A DNA stretch of 64,000 nucleotides, taken from positions 144,373 to 208,372 of the forward strand of contig CALXPL010000003.1 of NCBI GenBank assembly GCA_944390275.1, read 5' to 3'. A model generated the notes under the pieces. The model was not told where the DNA came from. It saw nothing but the letters and a program-made list of their open reading frames with translations, and made no database searches. The position numbers and the translations under genes were made by a program. Below are positions 7,937 to 15,782 of this stretch, in pieces (position 1 is the first letter of the stretch; each line of letters opens with the position of its first letter). The DNA comes from an uncultured Alphaproteobacteria bacterium (GTDB lineage Bacteria > Pseudomonadota > Alphaproteobacteria > RF32 > CAG-239).

Positions 7937-8686
7937 ATGACTTCTTTAGCTCAACTCCATCGTATAGCAAAACATTCATTACAGAATGTTAATTCCACAA
8001 CAAATATTGATGTGGTAAATATAACAACTCATTCAGCAGTATCTCAAGCAAAATATGTAAATAGATTTGAAGATCAATCGGATAAAACAAGTGAAACACA
8101 ACAAATAGATCACAGCTCAGAAAGTCAAGTGCAATATAATATGTCTCAAGAAACTATGATTTTTTATTTACTACTTTTGGGTATAGTAGGAGCTATTATA
8201 TTTTATCTTTTATTTAGAAAAGATAATCATGATGTTAAAGAAGTTAAAAGATTGAAGAATAGTAAATTTTCTATTTACAATCCTGCATTCGGCAATCTAT
8301 TTTCTTGTTCAGGTAGAATAAATCGTTTACATTATGTTATTTATACCCTTATTTTATATGTATTTTTTATATTTCTTGTTTGGATAATGATTTCCCTTGG
8401 AATAGCATCTGAAGCCATTTTATACACCATAATTATTTTACGATGGTTTTTATCATTACCACTTGTTGCCAAAAGATTCCATGATTTTAATTTGAGTGTA
8501 AGTTATTATGTTATTTATTCTATATTTAGCTTGTTACTATCTTTATTCTCAGCGGATGAGTTTAGTCTGTTTATAGAACATATAATAGGTGGAATTGATA
8601 CTATAATAGCATTAACACTGTTGTTCAAGAAAGGAACTAATGAAAATAATAGATTTGGTATTTCCCCTTTGAATCCTAAGGAGTAA
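7937..8686 (+). CDS. DUF805 family membrane protein
   Basis: The start is ATG 7937, which has AAAGGAGAGG six bases upstream; an upstream in-frame TTG lies inside the terminator hairpin and is rejected. The 249-residue product has a soluble Ser/Gln-rich N-terminal stretch of about 60 residues, one membrane segment (around IFYLLLLGIVGAIIFYLLF), and then a DUF805 domain. The domain shows CSGRINRLHYVIY, several hydrophobic segments, and AKRFHDFN. DUF805 proteins are inner-membrane proteins of unknown function. The stop codon is four bases before the PLD-transpeptidase gene, so the two form an operon behind the structured leader RNA. A second DUF805 protein of different architecture lies at 18595-19632. 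Confidence 0.88.
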   Translation: MTSLAQLHRIAKHSLQNVNSTTNIDVVNITTHSAVSQAKYVNRFEDQSDKTSETQQIDHSSESQVQYNMSQETMIFYLLLLGIVGAIIFYLLFRKDNHDVKEVKRLKNSKFSIYNPAFGNLFSCSGRINRLHYVIYTLILYVFFIFLVWIMISLGIASEAILYTIIILRWFLSLPLVAKRFHDFNLSVSYYVIYSIFSLLLSLFSADEFSLFIEHIIGGIDTIIALTLLFKKGTNENNRFGISPLNPKE

Positions 8687-8690
8687 GAAA

Positions 8691-10211
8691 ATGACTAGAA
8701 AATTGAAATATAGCCTTTGGGGCTTTGTTATATTTTTAATTCTTGCGGCGTCTTTTTATATATACATGAGGCATTCAGATGATTTGATCTTTGATGAGCA
8801 AGTCGCATTTTCTCCTTCTAAAGATTGTGAGAACATAATTATTAAACTAATAGAACACGCTGATAAAATAGATATAGCCGTATTTGATATTAATAATGAT
8901 AATATTGTAGCTGCTCTTAAAAAGGCGGAGAAACAAGGTAAAAAAATCAGAATATTGACTGATAAAAGGCAAGCAGCTACAAAAAGCTCTAAAGTCCTAG
9001 ATTTATATAAGGCAGGTATCAATATCCGCGTTCATTCTAAGAATAAAATTGAGCATAATAAGTTTGCAATATTTGATAATAAGTATGTTATTACAGGGTC
9101 TTATAACTGGACTAATCCCGCTAGTAATAAGAATAGTGAAAATTGTCTTTTAACCGTTGAAAATGAAGAAATTATTGCGGATTATCAATCCCGATTTGAT
9201 TATTTATGGCGGATTAATACTAAAAAGAAATCGGAAGCATGGTTTATTGAAAAATTAAATTCACAAGAATATAATGCACCTCGCATAATAACCAAAAAAC
9301 AACACAGACAAATTAAAAAAACATTATCCAAAGCTATGAAAGTTTTTGAGGCCAAAGGTGGAACAGTTATTATTATGAATGCAAATACTGGCCAAATTGT
9401 CTCAAAAATATCACTCAATACAGGTAAAAAAATTATGGAATATGCTCAAGATTTTATTTATCCTGTGGGGTCTATTATTAAACCATTCATTATCGCTTTG
9501 GCTCTTGAGAAAAATGTTGTTGATATGGATTCTGAGTTTGATGTTTCAAAACCGATTTCACTTTCTATTGTAGATGTTCGTCCATCTAAGACTAAATTGT
9601 CTCTTAATGAAGTTTTGGTGAAAAGTTCTAACATTGCAACAGTGCAAATAGCTGAAAAACTATCTGATGATGATTTTAATAGTTTTTTTGATAAACTAGC
9701 TTTTTCAAAAGCAATTAAAAACACGTCTATTGATACTAAAAAATCTTTGTTCTCTTCATCTTTTAAGGATGGTGTTGGAAACAATCTGCTGTCCACACCT
9801 ATGCATTTGGTTGCGGCATATGCTTCTTTGATAAACGGAGGTAAATATCACGAACCTTATATTGATAAACCGACACAGTACTTAGAAACATATATTATTT
9901 CAGAAGACAATTCAAAAATAATGGATGAGTTGTTGCGGAAGGTTGTTCAAGAGGGGACAGCTCAACAAGCAGATAAAATTTCAAAAGCTAAATTAAGTGC
10001 CATCACGGGGACTACGGTAAAAATATCTCCTAACAAAAACCTTGTTGTTACAACGTTTATCGGTAACTTTAGTTATAAAAAGAAAACTTATGTTCTTTTG
10101 GTGATACTTGATGAGCCTAAACCAATTAAACAAACATATGGTTTTGTTTCTGCCGGATGGAATGTTGTTCCTTTAGCGGCTAAGATTGTTAATATATTGA
10201 TCAACAAATAA
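8691..10211 (+). CDS. Fusion of a PLD-type HKD domain and a penicillin-binding transpeptidase-like domain
   Basis: This is a 506-residue protein in one open frame. Residues 7-25 are an N-terminal membrane anchor with little following charge, placing the rest outside the inner membrane. Residues 36-180 are a phospholipase-D / nuclease-type domain with one HxKx4D motif (His122, Lys124, Asp129), then GSYNWT and NSEN; single-motif members act as dimers. Residues 200-506 resemble the FtsI-type transpeptidase domain: SIIK (Ser261, Lys264) as SxxK, SSN (312-314) as SxN, and ITGT (438-441) where KTGT is expected, so the third-motif lysine is lost. The ending SAGWNVVP also looks FtsI-like. I know of no described PLD-PBP fusion. 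The catalytic state of the second domain is uncertain. It is co-transcribed with the DUF805 gene. Confidence 0.85.
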   Translation: MTRKLKYSLWGFVIFLILAASFYIYMRHSDDLIFDEQVAFSPSKDCENIIIKLIEHADKIDIAVFDINNDNIVAALKKAEKQGKKIRILTDKRQAATKSSKVLDLYKAGINIRVHSKNKIEHNKFAIFDNKYVITGSYNWTNPASNKNSENCLLTVENEEIIADYQSRFDYLWRINTKKKSEAWFIEKLNSQEYNAPRIITKKQHRQIKKTLSKAMKVFEAKGGTVIIMNANTGQIVSKISLNTGKKIMEYAQDFIYPVGSIIKPFIIALALEKNVVDMDSEFDVSKPISLSIVDVRPSKTKLSLNEVLVKSSNIATVQIAEKLSDDDFNSFFDKLAFSKAIKNTSIDTKKSLFSSSFKDGVGNNLLSTPMHLVAAYASLINGGKYHEPYIDKPTQYLETYIISEDNSKIMDELLRKVVQEGTAQQADKISKAKLSAITGTTVKISPNKNLVVTTFIGNFSYKKKTYVLLVILDEPKPIKQTYGFVSAGWNVVPLAAKIVNILINK

Positions 10212-10223
10212 TAGCTATATGCC

Positions 10224-10256
10224 TGTCCAATATATTATATATATAAATATTGGACA
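10224..10256. repeat. 33-bp palindrome, right copy bounding the DUF805/PLD cassette
   Basis: It has arms TGTCCAATAT and ATATTGGACA around an alternating TA core, extended by GCC/GGC to 10221-10259. It lies between the convergent ends of the PLD-transpeptidase gene and the RepA-like gene. It matches the copy at 7567-7599 in length and in 28 of 33 positions. A bidirectional terminator role is possible, but no T tract follows on either strand. Confidence 0.85.
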
Positions 10257-10270
10257 GGCTATATTATATG

Positions 10271-11293
10271 TTATTTTTCAGTATTTAAAATATTGCCGAT
10301 GGTTGATTTTGAAATTCCGGTTGTTTCAGCAATTTCTCTATAACTTGCACCTTGTTCATGCAATGTTTTGATAATAGCATAAGTATCAACCCAAGCGATG
10401 CCTCCGTCCGGAGTATCTACTAAATCAATATTAAAATTTGAAACGCTCTTTTTATCAAAATTGCGATTTTTTTCAAATTTTAAACGGCATCTACCACCAA
10501 AGAGTTCATTTTCTTCAACTTCTTTTCCTTTATTCTTTTTTGATGGCACCTCTAATTTTATCACTGTATCTAAAATATCTTCTCTTTTAGATATTCCTCT
10601 TTGTTCGCCATTTTTTCCAGAATGATGAACCAATAATACAGCAACACCTTGTCTCCTAAGATATAAAAGCCATTCTTGAATTGCTATCCACTCATTAGCA
10701 TCAAGTTCATCTACTGTTGTTAAAGAAGACAAATTATCAAAAATAACAAATTTTATATTTTCTTTATTAATTATATCTTCTATTGAATTTTGAATTAAAC
10801 TATATCCAATATTAAGAGATAAAGCTCCTTGTAAATCTGCAGATAAGATATATAAATTTTTCAATAAATCAGACTTGATATTGAAGTTTTTTATAATTTT
10901 TGAAAAACGTTCTTGAAGTAAGTTTGCCTGCATTTCACCATCAATATATAATATCTTTGCTGGTTTGGGTGCTTGCCAGCGTAAAAATTTGCTGCCTGTC
11001 GCAATTGCATAAGCCATAGACATTGCAAAAAAGCTTTTTCCTACTCCTCTATAAGCATGTAACATTGTTAGACTTTTTGCCTGAATAATCGGATCAAGTC
11101 GCATTTCCGGCTTAGGCAAATCTAATTGCATAAAGTTTTTTAAATTTAGTACATTGCAAGGATTTTTATTCTCTTGATTATTTGCAATATTTATATTATT
11201 ATCGTTTGCAGGATTGGTTGATAAATCACTCGTTTGTTCTAATCCGTCTTGTTGCAGCAGGGCGGAATTTTTTGTATCTATTTTATTTTCCAT
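10271..11293 (-). CDS. RepA-like AAA_25 / RecA-fold ATPase with C-terminal HTH
   Basis: This is a 340-residue protein. A low-complexity Asn-rich N terminus (about 55 residues) precedes a RecA-fold ATPase with Walker A GVGKS at 83-87 (AYRGVGKSF), a Walker B segment FVIFDNLSSL near residue 175, and VLLVHHSGK after it, as in plasmid RepA-type hexameric helicases. The last 30 residues, ASYREIAETTGISKSTIGNI, form a helix-turn-helix. Such proteins occur on integrated elements and plasmids, probably in replication or element maintenance. The start overlaps the end of the HTH gene on the same strand by 11 bases, showing coupling. Confidence 0.82.
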   Translation of the reverse strand: MENKIDTKNSALLQQDGLEQTSDLSTNPANDNNINIANNQENKNPCNVLNLKNFMQLDLPKPEMRLDPIIQAKSLTMLHAYRGVGKSFFAMSMAYAIATGSKFLRWQAPKPAKILYIDGEMQANLLQERFSKIIKNFNIKSDLLKNLYILSADLQGALSLNIGYSLIQNSIEDIINKENIKFVIFDNLSSLTTVDELDANEWIAIQEWLLYLRRQGVAVLLVHHSGKNGEQRGISKREDILDTVIKLEVPSKKNKGKEVEENELFGGRCRLKFEKNRNFDKKSVSNFNIDLVDTPDGGIAWVDTYAIIKTLHEQGASYREIAETTGISKSTIGNILNTEK

Positions 11294-11540
11294 AATTAAT
11301 TTCCTTTTTCTGATATTCTGATGTTGAGATTACTTTAGAGGTTTGCGAATCTAACCAATCTAAAACGTCTTGCTTTTTGTATAGCCGTTTGTTTCCCAGT
11401 TTTATATAAGGGATTCCACCGCCTGATACAGCTTTGCAATTGAACCATGAGATTGATTTGTTTAGATATGCTGCCACAATTTTTGTGGGCAACAGCGCAT
11501 CTGCCGGAGCAGATAGAAAATTAGCTATATTTTTAGTCAT
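11283..11540 (-). CDS. Small excisionase/AlpA-type HTH DNA-binding protein
   Basis: The product has 85 residues. The middle segment, from LLPTKIVAAYLNKSISWF to IPYIKLGNKRLYKKQDVLDWL, is a winged helix of the MerR-like HTH_17 / AlpA type, in which a helix pair is followed by a strand-turn with an Arg/Tyr pair. These proteins commonly act as excisionases or activators of integrase genes. Its position in the integrase block and its overlap with the RepA-like gene fit an element-control role. An AGGAGTC Shine-Dalgarno precedes the start. Confidence 0.8.
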   Translation of the reverse strand: MTKNIANFLSAPADALLPTKIVAAYLNKSISWFNCKAVSGGGIPYIKLGNKRLYKKQDVLDWLDSQTSKVISTSEYQKKEINYGK

Positions 11541-11701
11541 TTTTGACTCCTTAGTAGTTTATCTTAATTCACAAGCAGACAAGATGTCCGCTTGTTGAAC
11601 ACTGATACTATGTAAGAAGTGAGAATATTTTGGAAGGCAAGTGCATGGAAATAAAAAACATCTCCATGGAAATGTTTTTATTTTTATTTAATTTCAAAGA
11701 G

Positions 11702-12403
11702 TTATTTCTTGGATGATTTTTTTATCCAATTTATGATATTTCTTTCAAATGTACTAAGATTAAAAACTTGTTTAGGATATTTTTTCATTAATTTTTCTTT
11801 TTCTTTTTGATAATCATCCGAATCTGAATCAAAAAAACGGAATCCTTGTTCTTCAGCTTTAGCTTTAATTAAATTAAAATTATTACGAACGAATTTTTGA
11901 ATTTTAAGTTTAGGATTTTTTTGCAAGTCTTCTTGATATAGCTGAAAAATATAATCAGCCAACTTTCTTTTGTATTCATATTTTTTATCATTTTTATTTT
12001 GGGATTGCTTATGGATTAAATTGGCAGCAAGTCGTTCTCTATTAATTTGTGTATTCATAATATCTTGTAATGAATTTGACCACAAAGAACAGCGTTTTCT
12101 TAGTAATTCATTTATTAAATACAGGCTTGGCTCTTCAGATCCATTTTTTATTTTCTTTATTGTCCAGAGAATATTATGTATTTCATGCAATAATGCAGAG
12201 TTTTTAATTACTTTTCCTCTGAAAAAATCAAGTAAATTATCTTTTGTTAATTCTATATTGTTTGATTTAAATATTACTTCAGTAATATTGAATATGTCCA
12301 GCAAAGTTCCTATAACATCTATATTCTCAATGAGATCTCCTTCAGGACAATATTCAGCATATACCTCTTTAAATGCTTGATTTATTTCATCTTTTTCACT
12401 CAT
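11702..12403 (-). CDS. Unknown protein of the integrative element
   Basis: I do not recognise this 233-residue charged helical protein. It has no signal peptide or membrane segment. The C terminus is strongly basic (KKYPKQVF... IINWIKKSSKK), which could suit nucleic-acid binding. It starts three bases after the integrase stop codon on the same strand, so it is probably co-transcribed with the integrase. A 160-base gap separates it from the HTH gene. That gap shows a short GGAAAT-rich inverted repeat near 11645-11680 and nothing else I can name. Confidence 0.7.
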   Translation of the reverse strand: MSEKDEINQAFKEVYAEYCPEGDLIENIDVIGTLLDIFNITEVIFKSNNIELTKDNLLDFFRGKVIKNSALLHEIHNILWTIKKIKNGSEEPSLYLINELLRKRCSLWSNSLQDIMNTQINRERLAANLIHKQSQNKNDKKYEYKRKLADYIFQLYQEDLQKNPKLKIQKFVRNNFNLIKAKAEEQGFRFFDSDSDDYQKEKEKLMKKYPKQVFNLSTFERNIINWIKKSSKK

Positions 12404-12406
12404 GAA

Positions 12407-13639
12407 TTACGCTCCATACTTTATTGAAGAAAAATTTACCACATTATTGGTTTCATTTTCTTTAACTCCTGCTTGTTTTAGTATATAATCCTCTATAAGT
12501 TGCATTGGCTTACGCAAGGTTTCGGTTTCAAATTGGATATATCCTGCAGTAACATCATCATCGGAATGATTCAAAAGCTTTTTTAACGTAAAATTTGTTA
12601 TTCCGGCAATGTGATTATTAGCAATACTCGCAAAAGTACGACGGATATCATGTAAACTAAATTTAATACCGCTTATTTCAGCAATATGCTGTACGGTTTT
12701 TCTTTGATTTTCAACATGCCCGCTTTTATTTTTAGCCGGAAAGACATATAAAGAAACGCTGTTTTCTCTTAATTTCAACAAAAAATCCCTTAAATATTCA
12801 CCCATCGGTAAAATATGTTCTTTGTGGTTCTTGGTATGCTCAAATGTAATAGTATTTAGTTCAAAATTAATATTACTCCATTTTAGCGTTCCGGCTTCTT
12901 GGTCGCGACACCCTGTAAACAAAATGAATAAGCATTGATTTTTAACCACTTTTACATTTTCTGTATCTTGATCATGATGTTGAAGCCCCCAAAAGAATGC
13001 CTTGATTTGTGAAGGATGAATATAACTTTGCCTTCTTGGTACTTTATTCCACAGTTTAAATGCTTTTAATCGATTACATGGATTGGAAGGAATAATCGGC
13101 TCTCCGTTTACTACATACTTTTCCATTGCAAAATTAAATACTGCTCTTAAAAATCTAAAATCAGAATTAGCAATAGATTTTGATGATTTTGATATATCAA
13201 GAAACCGATTTTCTATCATTTCACGAGTAATATTAATAAGTGCCTTATTAGCCCAATCTTTAAAGCAAAGACGCATGCTTCGTTCATATTTTATTTTTGT
13301 ACTTTCAGTAATGTCTTTCACCTTGATATATTCTTCATAAGCTTGTTGTAAAGTTATATCTTTTGTTCTTTTCTCCTTTTCTTTTGCTACAATATCAATA
13401 CCTTGAGCTAATTCTCCTAAATATTTTTTAGCTATTTTACGAGCTTCATCCGGTGTAAAAACACTTGTTTGTCCGATTTTTTTACGAATTGATTTTCCAT
13501 TGTCGGTTCTGGCTTGTATAATATAGCTGGCTTGTGTTTTAGTTACCTTTATGCCGAATCCTTTTAAGTCATCATCCCAGTAAAAATCTTCTTTTCCTGT
13601 GAATTTTAACTTATCTATATTTGATTTATTAATTTTCAT
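12407..13639 (-). CDS. int: Tyrosine-type site-specific integrase
   Basis: The start is ATG 13639, with GGAGA nine bases upstream; an upstream TTG lies before this Shine-Dalgarno and is rejected. The 410-residue product has an N-terminal arm-binding domain (MKINKSNIDKLKF, then DDDLKGFGIKVTK) as in P4-type integrases, a SAM-like core-binding domain, and a catalytic domain. The catalytic residues are Arg245 (TGCRDQE), His330 and Arg333 (HDIRR), His358 (LLNHSDD) and Tyr367 (AGYIQF). All are present, so the enzyme should be active. It integrates the island by recombination at a tRNA gene. It lies next to the tRNA-Phe fragment at 13812, as expected for an element end. Confidence 0.95.
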   Translation of the reverse strand: MKINKSNIDKLKFTGKEDFYWDDDLKGFGIKVTKTQASYIIQARTDNGKSIRKKIGQTSVFTPDEARKIAKKYLGELAQGIDIVAKEKEKRTKDITLQQAYEEYIKVKDITESTKIKYERSMRLCFKDWANKALINITREMIENRFLDISKSSKSIANSDFRFLRAVFNFAMEKYVVNGEPIIPSNPCNRLKAFKLWNKVPRRQSYIHPSQIKAFFWGLQHHDQDTENVKVVKNQCLFILFTGCRDQEAGTLKWSNINFELNTITFEHTKNHKEHILPMGEYLRDFLLKLRENSVSLYVFPAKNKSGHVENQRKTVQHIAEISGIKFSLHDIRRTFASIANNHIAGITNFTLKKLLNHSDDDVTAGYIQFETETLRKPMQLIEDYILKQAGVKENETNNVVNFSSIKYGA

Positions 13640-13811
13640 CTTTGTTCTCCATTTCAAAACCAGTAAGCAAATAGTAAGCAGATTTTGTAAAAATGCTTGT
13701 TAGATGCAAAATGTTTCTGTAAGAACGAAAACAAAATAAATCAAGTAAAAACAATGTACTATATAAGAAGATATAAACAGTAAAAATATGTTATAATACC
13801 TCCTTACCAAA

Positions 13812-13857
13812 ACTGAAAATCCTCGTGTCGGCGGTTCAATCCCGTCCCCGAGCACCA
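13812..13857 (+). other. Attachment site: 3' half of tRNA-Phe
   Basis: The segment reads as the anticodon loop CTGAAAA (anticodon GAA, Phe), the 3' anticodon stem, the variable loop, a T arm (GGCGG, TTCAATC, CCGTC), the 3' acceptor strand CCCGAGC, then ACCA. The sequence upstream (CCTTACCAAA) cannot pair with the anticodon stem, and no D arm or 5' acceptor strand is present, so this is not a complete gene. It lies about 170 bases from the integrase start. I read it as the displaced 3' end left by integration into tRNA-Phe. The restored gene should lie at the left end of the island, outside the window. Confidence 0.75.
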
Positions 13858-13915
13858 TTTCAAACCCTTGAGAAATCAAGGTTTTTTTTGTGCTCGGTTC
13901 CAATCGAGCTTCGTT
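13851..13915 (+). repeat. Post-tRNA direct repeat, copy 1
   Basis: The block runs from the tRNA 3' end through the terminator and on to GTGCTCGGTTCCAATCGAGC, which forms its own hairpin. It is repeated with small changes at 14062-14126. The DNA between the copies contains GGGGACGGGCCCCG and no supported gene. Confidence 0.7.
13866..13889 (+). terminator. Terminator after the tRNA-Phe fragment
   Basis: CCTTGAGAAATCAAGG forms a short hairpin followed by eight T. It is probably the original terminator of the tRNA-Phe gene. Confidence 0.7.
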
Positions 13916-14017
13916 AAAAAACTCGCTCTCTTGGGGACGGGCCCCGCTTTGGCATCTAACTTTCGCTGCGTACGCATTCGCTTTCTCGCTCAAGAAGATG
14001 ACAAAGATGTTGCAGAG

Positions 14018-14045
14018 AAAAACAACCGTTACTTCGGTTGTTTTT
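14018..14045 (+). terminator. Hairpin AACAACCG/CGGTTG with T tract
   Basis: AACAACCG, the loop TTACT, then CGGTTG and five T form a rho-independent terminator signature between the two post-tRNA repeats. No gene is evident directly upstream, so the region may be the remains of one. Confidence 0.6.
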
Positions 14046-14061
14046 CCTTAGCTATCCCAAC

Positions 14062-14126
14062 TCGCACCATTTCCAAAGCCTTGAATTTCAAGGTTTTTTT
14101 GTGCTCGGTTCTAATCGAGCTTCGTT
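14062..14126 (+). repeat. Post-tRNA direct repeat, copy 2
   Basis: It again begins CGCACCATTTC, has a CCTTGAATTTCAAGG hairpin with seven T, and ends GTGCTCGGTTCTAATCGAGC. It is about 65 bases long and closely matches copy 1. The preceding ACTCGCACCA resembles a tRNA 3' end, but no T arm can be drawn. The 240 bases after it hold only a terminator and a doubtful 42-codon reading frame. Confidence 0.7.
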
Positions 14127-14310
14127 TTGAAAAATTTTTTAGTTTAATTAAGAATATGCAGTTATATTTTCCAATAACTATAGAGATTTTTCCTCGCCAC
14201 ATAAGCGGAAAAATAAACTCTCTAAATATAGATGATGCCTTAGATAATCTTTATAAAACATTTTGGAAGTTTATAGATAGGTAATTTTTTTCTAATTTGA
14301 TTGGTGTAAA

Positions 14311-14348
14311 CAAAACACCCTTAACGAGAAAATGTTAAGAGTGTTTTG
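14311..14348 (-). terminator. Terminator for the 14367-15125 gene
   Basis: CAAAACACCCTTAAC and GTTAAGAGTGTTTTG form a 15-bp stem with one mismatch. It lies 19 bases beyond the stop codon of the minus-strand gene. Confidence 0.7.
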
Positions 14349-14366
14349 CTAGCTGATAATTTGCAA

Positions 14367-15125
14367 TTAAACCATATCAAAAAGTTCAGGATGATATTTT
14401 ACCAGATACTTCTTAACACCAAAGTCAATTCCACTCGTTAGCAAGATTTTTTCATTAAAGGAGCTGAAATGATAGTTCAATTTTATCATTAGCTCTAGAA
14501 AACAAGGATGTAAATTGCCGTTAATGGTGTATTGGATAATTTGTAAATCCAAAATATCTCCAAATTGATGTTGACGTTGAATTAATTCTTGCAGATAAAT
14601 AGGATTGATTTTTTTAGAGGCGACGGCTTCAAGAATCATTTGTACCATAGGTGAAGGAAGACAACAATAATGATGATGTATTAACTTGAGAATAAAGGCT
14701 TCGGGAAGTTTATGCTCAATCATCCTATGAACAAGGGCAATTACAAAATCATCTTTTAAGTGAAAATTTTGATTTTCAAGGATACATTTTAAAGTGTCCT
14801 GCGACATCGCACCTGAATCAAGCGCGAAAACAAGTTCATCAAGCGGCCACCAAAAACCATCATACCCGTGTTTAAGCATACGTTCAATGATAAAATCGGA
14901 TATTAATTTGCTTGCGACAGCTCGGATAATCCATTGTTGTTCTCCATATCTCAGTTGTTGTCCGCTCTCAACTGCTGAAATCAAATCTTGCTCCAATGTT
15001 GGAGAATTGACGTTAATTTCTAGTTTGTAATCTTCTCTTTCAAGGGCGTTTAAGAATTCATCATATTCCGCCTTCTGAATTGCAGTTCTAATCTGCAACA
15101 TCTTTTCATCTGATAATTTCTCCAT
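14367..15125 (-). CDS. Unknown helical-repeat protein
   Basis: I do not recognise this 252-residue protein. It is almost wholly helical, with repeating 30-35-residue units (for example VIALVHRMIEHKLPEAFILKLI, then MVQMILEAVASKKINPIYLQELI). This suggests an ankyrin- or HEAT-like solenoid, though no consensus ankyrin TPLHxA motif is present. It has no signal peptide or membrane segment. Upstream of the ATG there is no clear Shine-Dalgarno. It is alone on its strand, flanked by the post-tRNA repeats and a divergent small membrane-protein gene. Confidence 0.7.
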   Translation of the reverse strand: MEKLSDEKMLQIRTAIQKAEYDEFLNALEREDYKLEINVNSPTLEQDLISAVESGQQLRYGEQQWIIRAVASKLISDFIIERMLKHGYDGFWWPLDELVFALDSGAMSQDTLKCILENQNFHLKDDFVIALVHRMIEHKLPEAFILKLIHHHYCCLPSPMVQMILEAVASKKINPIYLQELIQRQHQFGDILDLQIIQYTINGNLHPCFLELMIKLNYHFSSFNEKILLTSGIDFGVKKYLVKYHPELFDMV

Positions 15126-15144
15126 AATAATTCATTTTTAGAAT

Positions 15145-15204
15145 GTTTGACATAATGATAATTTAATTGGATATGTCATAACAGATATTATTTACTTTTT
15201 CAAG
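15145..15204 (+). repeat. 60-bp intergenic repeat, copy 1
   Basis: It begins GTTTGACATAATGATAATTTA and ends ACTTTTTCAAG. It matches 16887-16946 at about 50 of 60 positions with no gap. It contains TTGACA and lies about 105 bases upstream of the gene at 15310, so it may be or include a promoter. Confidence 0.7.
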
Positions 15205-15309
15205 AATTTAATGCGAATCGTAAAAAAATCTTGCGTTCCACATAAAAAAAAGTCTATAATCCTTTGAAAAAATAACAATTATGTCAAACTATTAAAATAA
15301 ACTACAATT

Positions 15310-15729
15310 ATGAAAACAAGAATTTTTTTCACATTAATTCTTTTAGTTTTAATCACTTTGTGCTTTAAGGTCAGATATCCTTCGGAAATTGAAATTATCG
15401 GTAGCGGATATGTTCAAAGTAATGAAAACAAGCTCTTTGTTGATATAAACGCTGTTAAATATCCAATCGAAGACATATATACTCCAAAAGACAAAGAGAT
15501 TATTAAAGCCGCTGAAGGTATGCACGTAACTGTTTTTCGCAAAAATGGCAGTCCTCAAGTTGAGTTCATTTCCGGAAATTGCAATGCTAAATTTCTTTCA
15601 AATTACTTTAGATATGGGTCATTTTGGCTCGTATGTATTACGTTTGTTGTCGGAATTGTAACGGTCATTTTATGGGGAGATGCTCCTAATCAACGCCGAT
15701 ATCCCAAAATTGTCCATGCAGACCTTTGA
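15310..15729 (+). CDS. Small bitopic membrane protein of unknown function
   Basis: The product has 139 residues. Residues 4-20 are hydrophobic (an uncleaved signal anchor or signal peptide). A beta-rich domain follows (EIEIIGSGYVQSNENKLFVD to KNGSPQVEFISG), and then a second membrane segment (SFWLVCITFVVGIVTVILWG) and a short polar tail. The layout is like a short version of the lipoproteins at 54995-55900 and 59521-60414: signal, small beta domain, membrane segment. No lipobox or clear sequence identity is visible. There is no Shine-Dalgarno before the ATG. A strong terminator follows. Confidence 0.68.
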   Translation: MKTRIFFTLILLVLITLCFKVRYPSEIEIIGSGYVQSNENKLFVDINAVKYPIEDIYTPKDKEIIKAAEGMHVTVFRKNGSPQVEFISGNCNAKFLSNYFRYGSFWLVCITFVVGIVTVILWGDAPNQRRYPKIVHADL

Positions 15730-15747
15730 ATCATAAAATTACAGGAC

Positions 15748-15782
15748 AAAACCTTCTGCTATCAAAACAGAAGGTTTTTTTA
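15748..15782 (+). terminator. Terminator between convergent genes
   Basis: AAAACCTTCTG and CAGAAGGTTTTTTT form an 11-bp stem with a T tract. It serves the gene at 15310 and, read on the other strand, probably the minus-strand gene ending at 15780. Confidence 0.85.

Noticed and set aside
13700..13993. A minus-strand 97-codon reading frame
   Set aside because: It runs through the tRNA-Phe fragment and its terminator and has no recognisable protein character or Shine-Dalgarno; it is a chance frame.
13868..14284. A plus-strand 138-codon reading frame, and its final 42 codons from 14156
   Set aside because: It begins inside a terminator and crosses both post-tRNA repeats. The last part (MQLYFPITIEIFPRHISGKI) looks somewhat protein-like, but there is no Shine-Dalgarno and no homologue I recognise.
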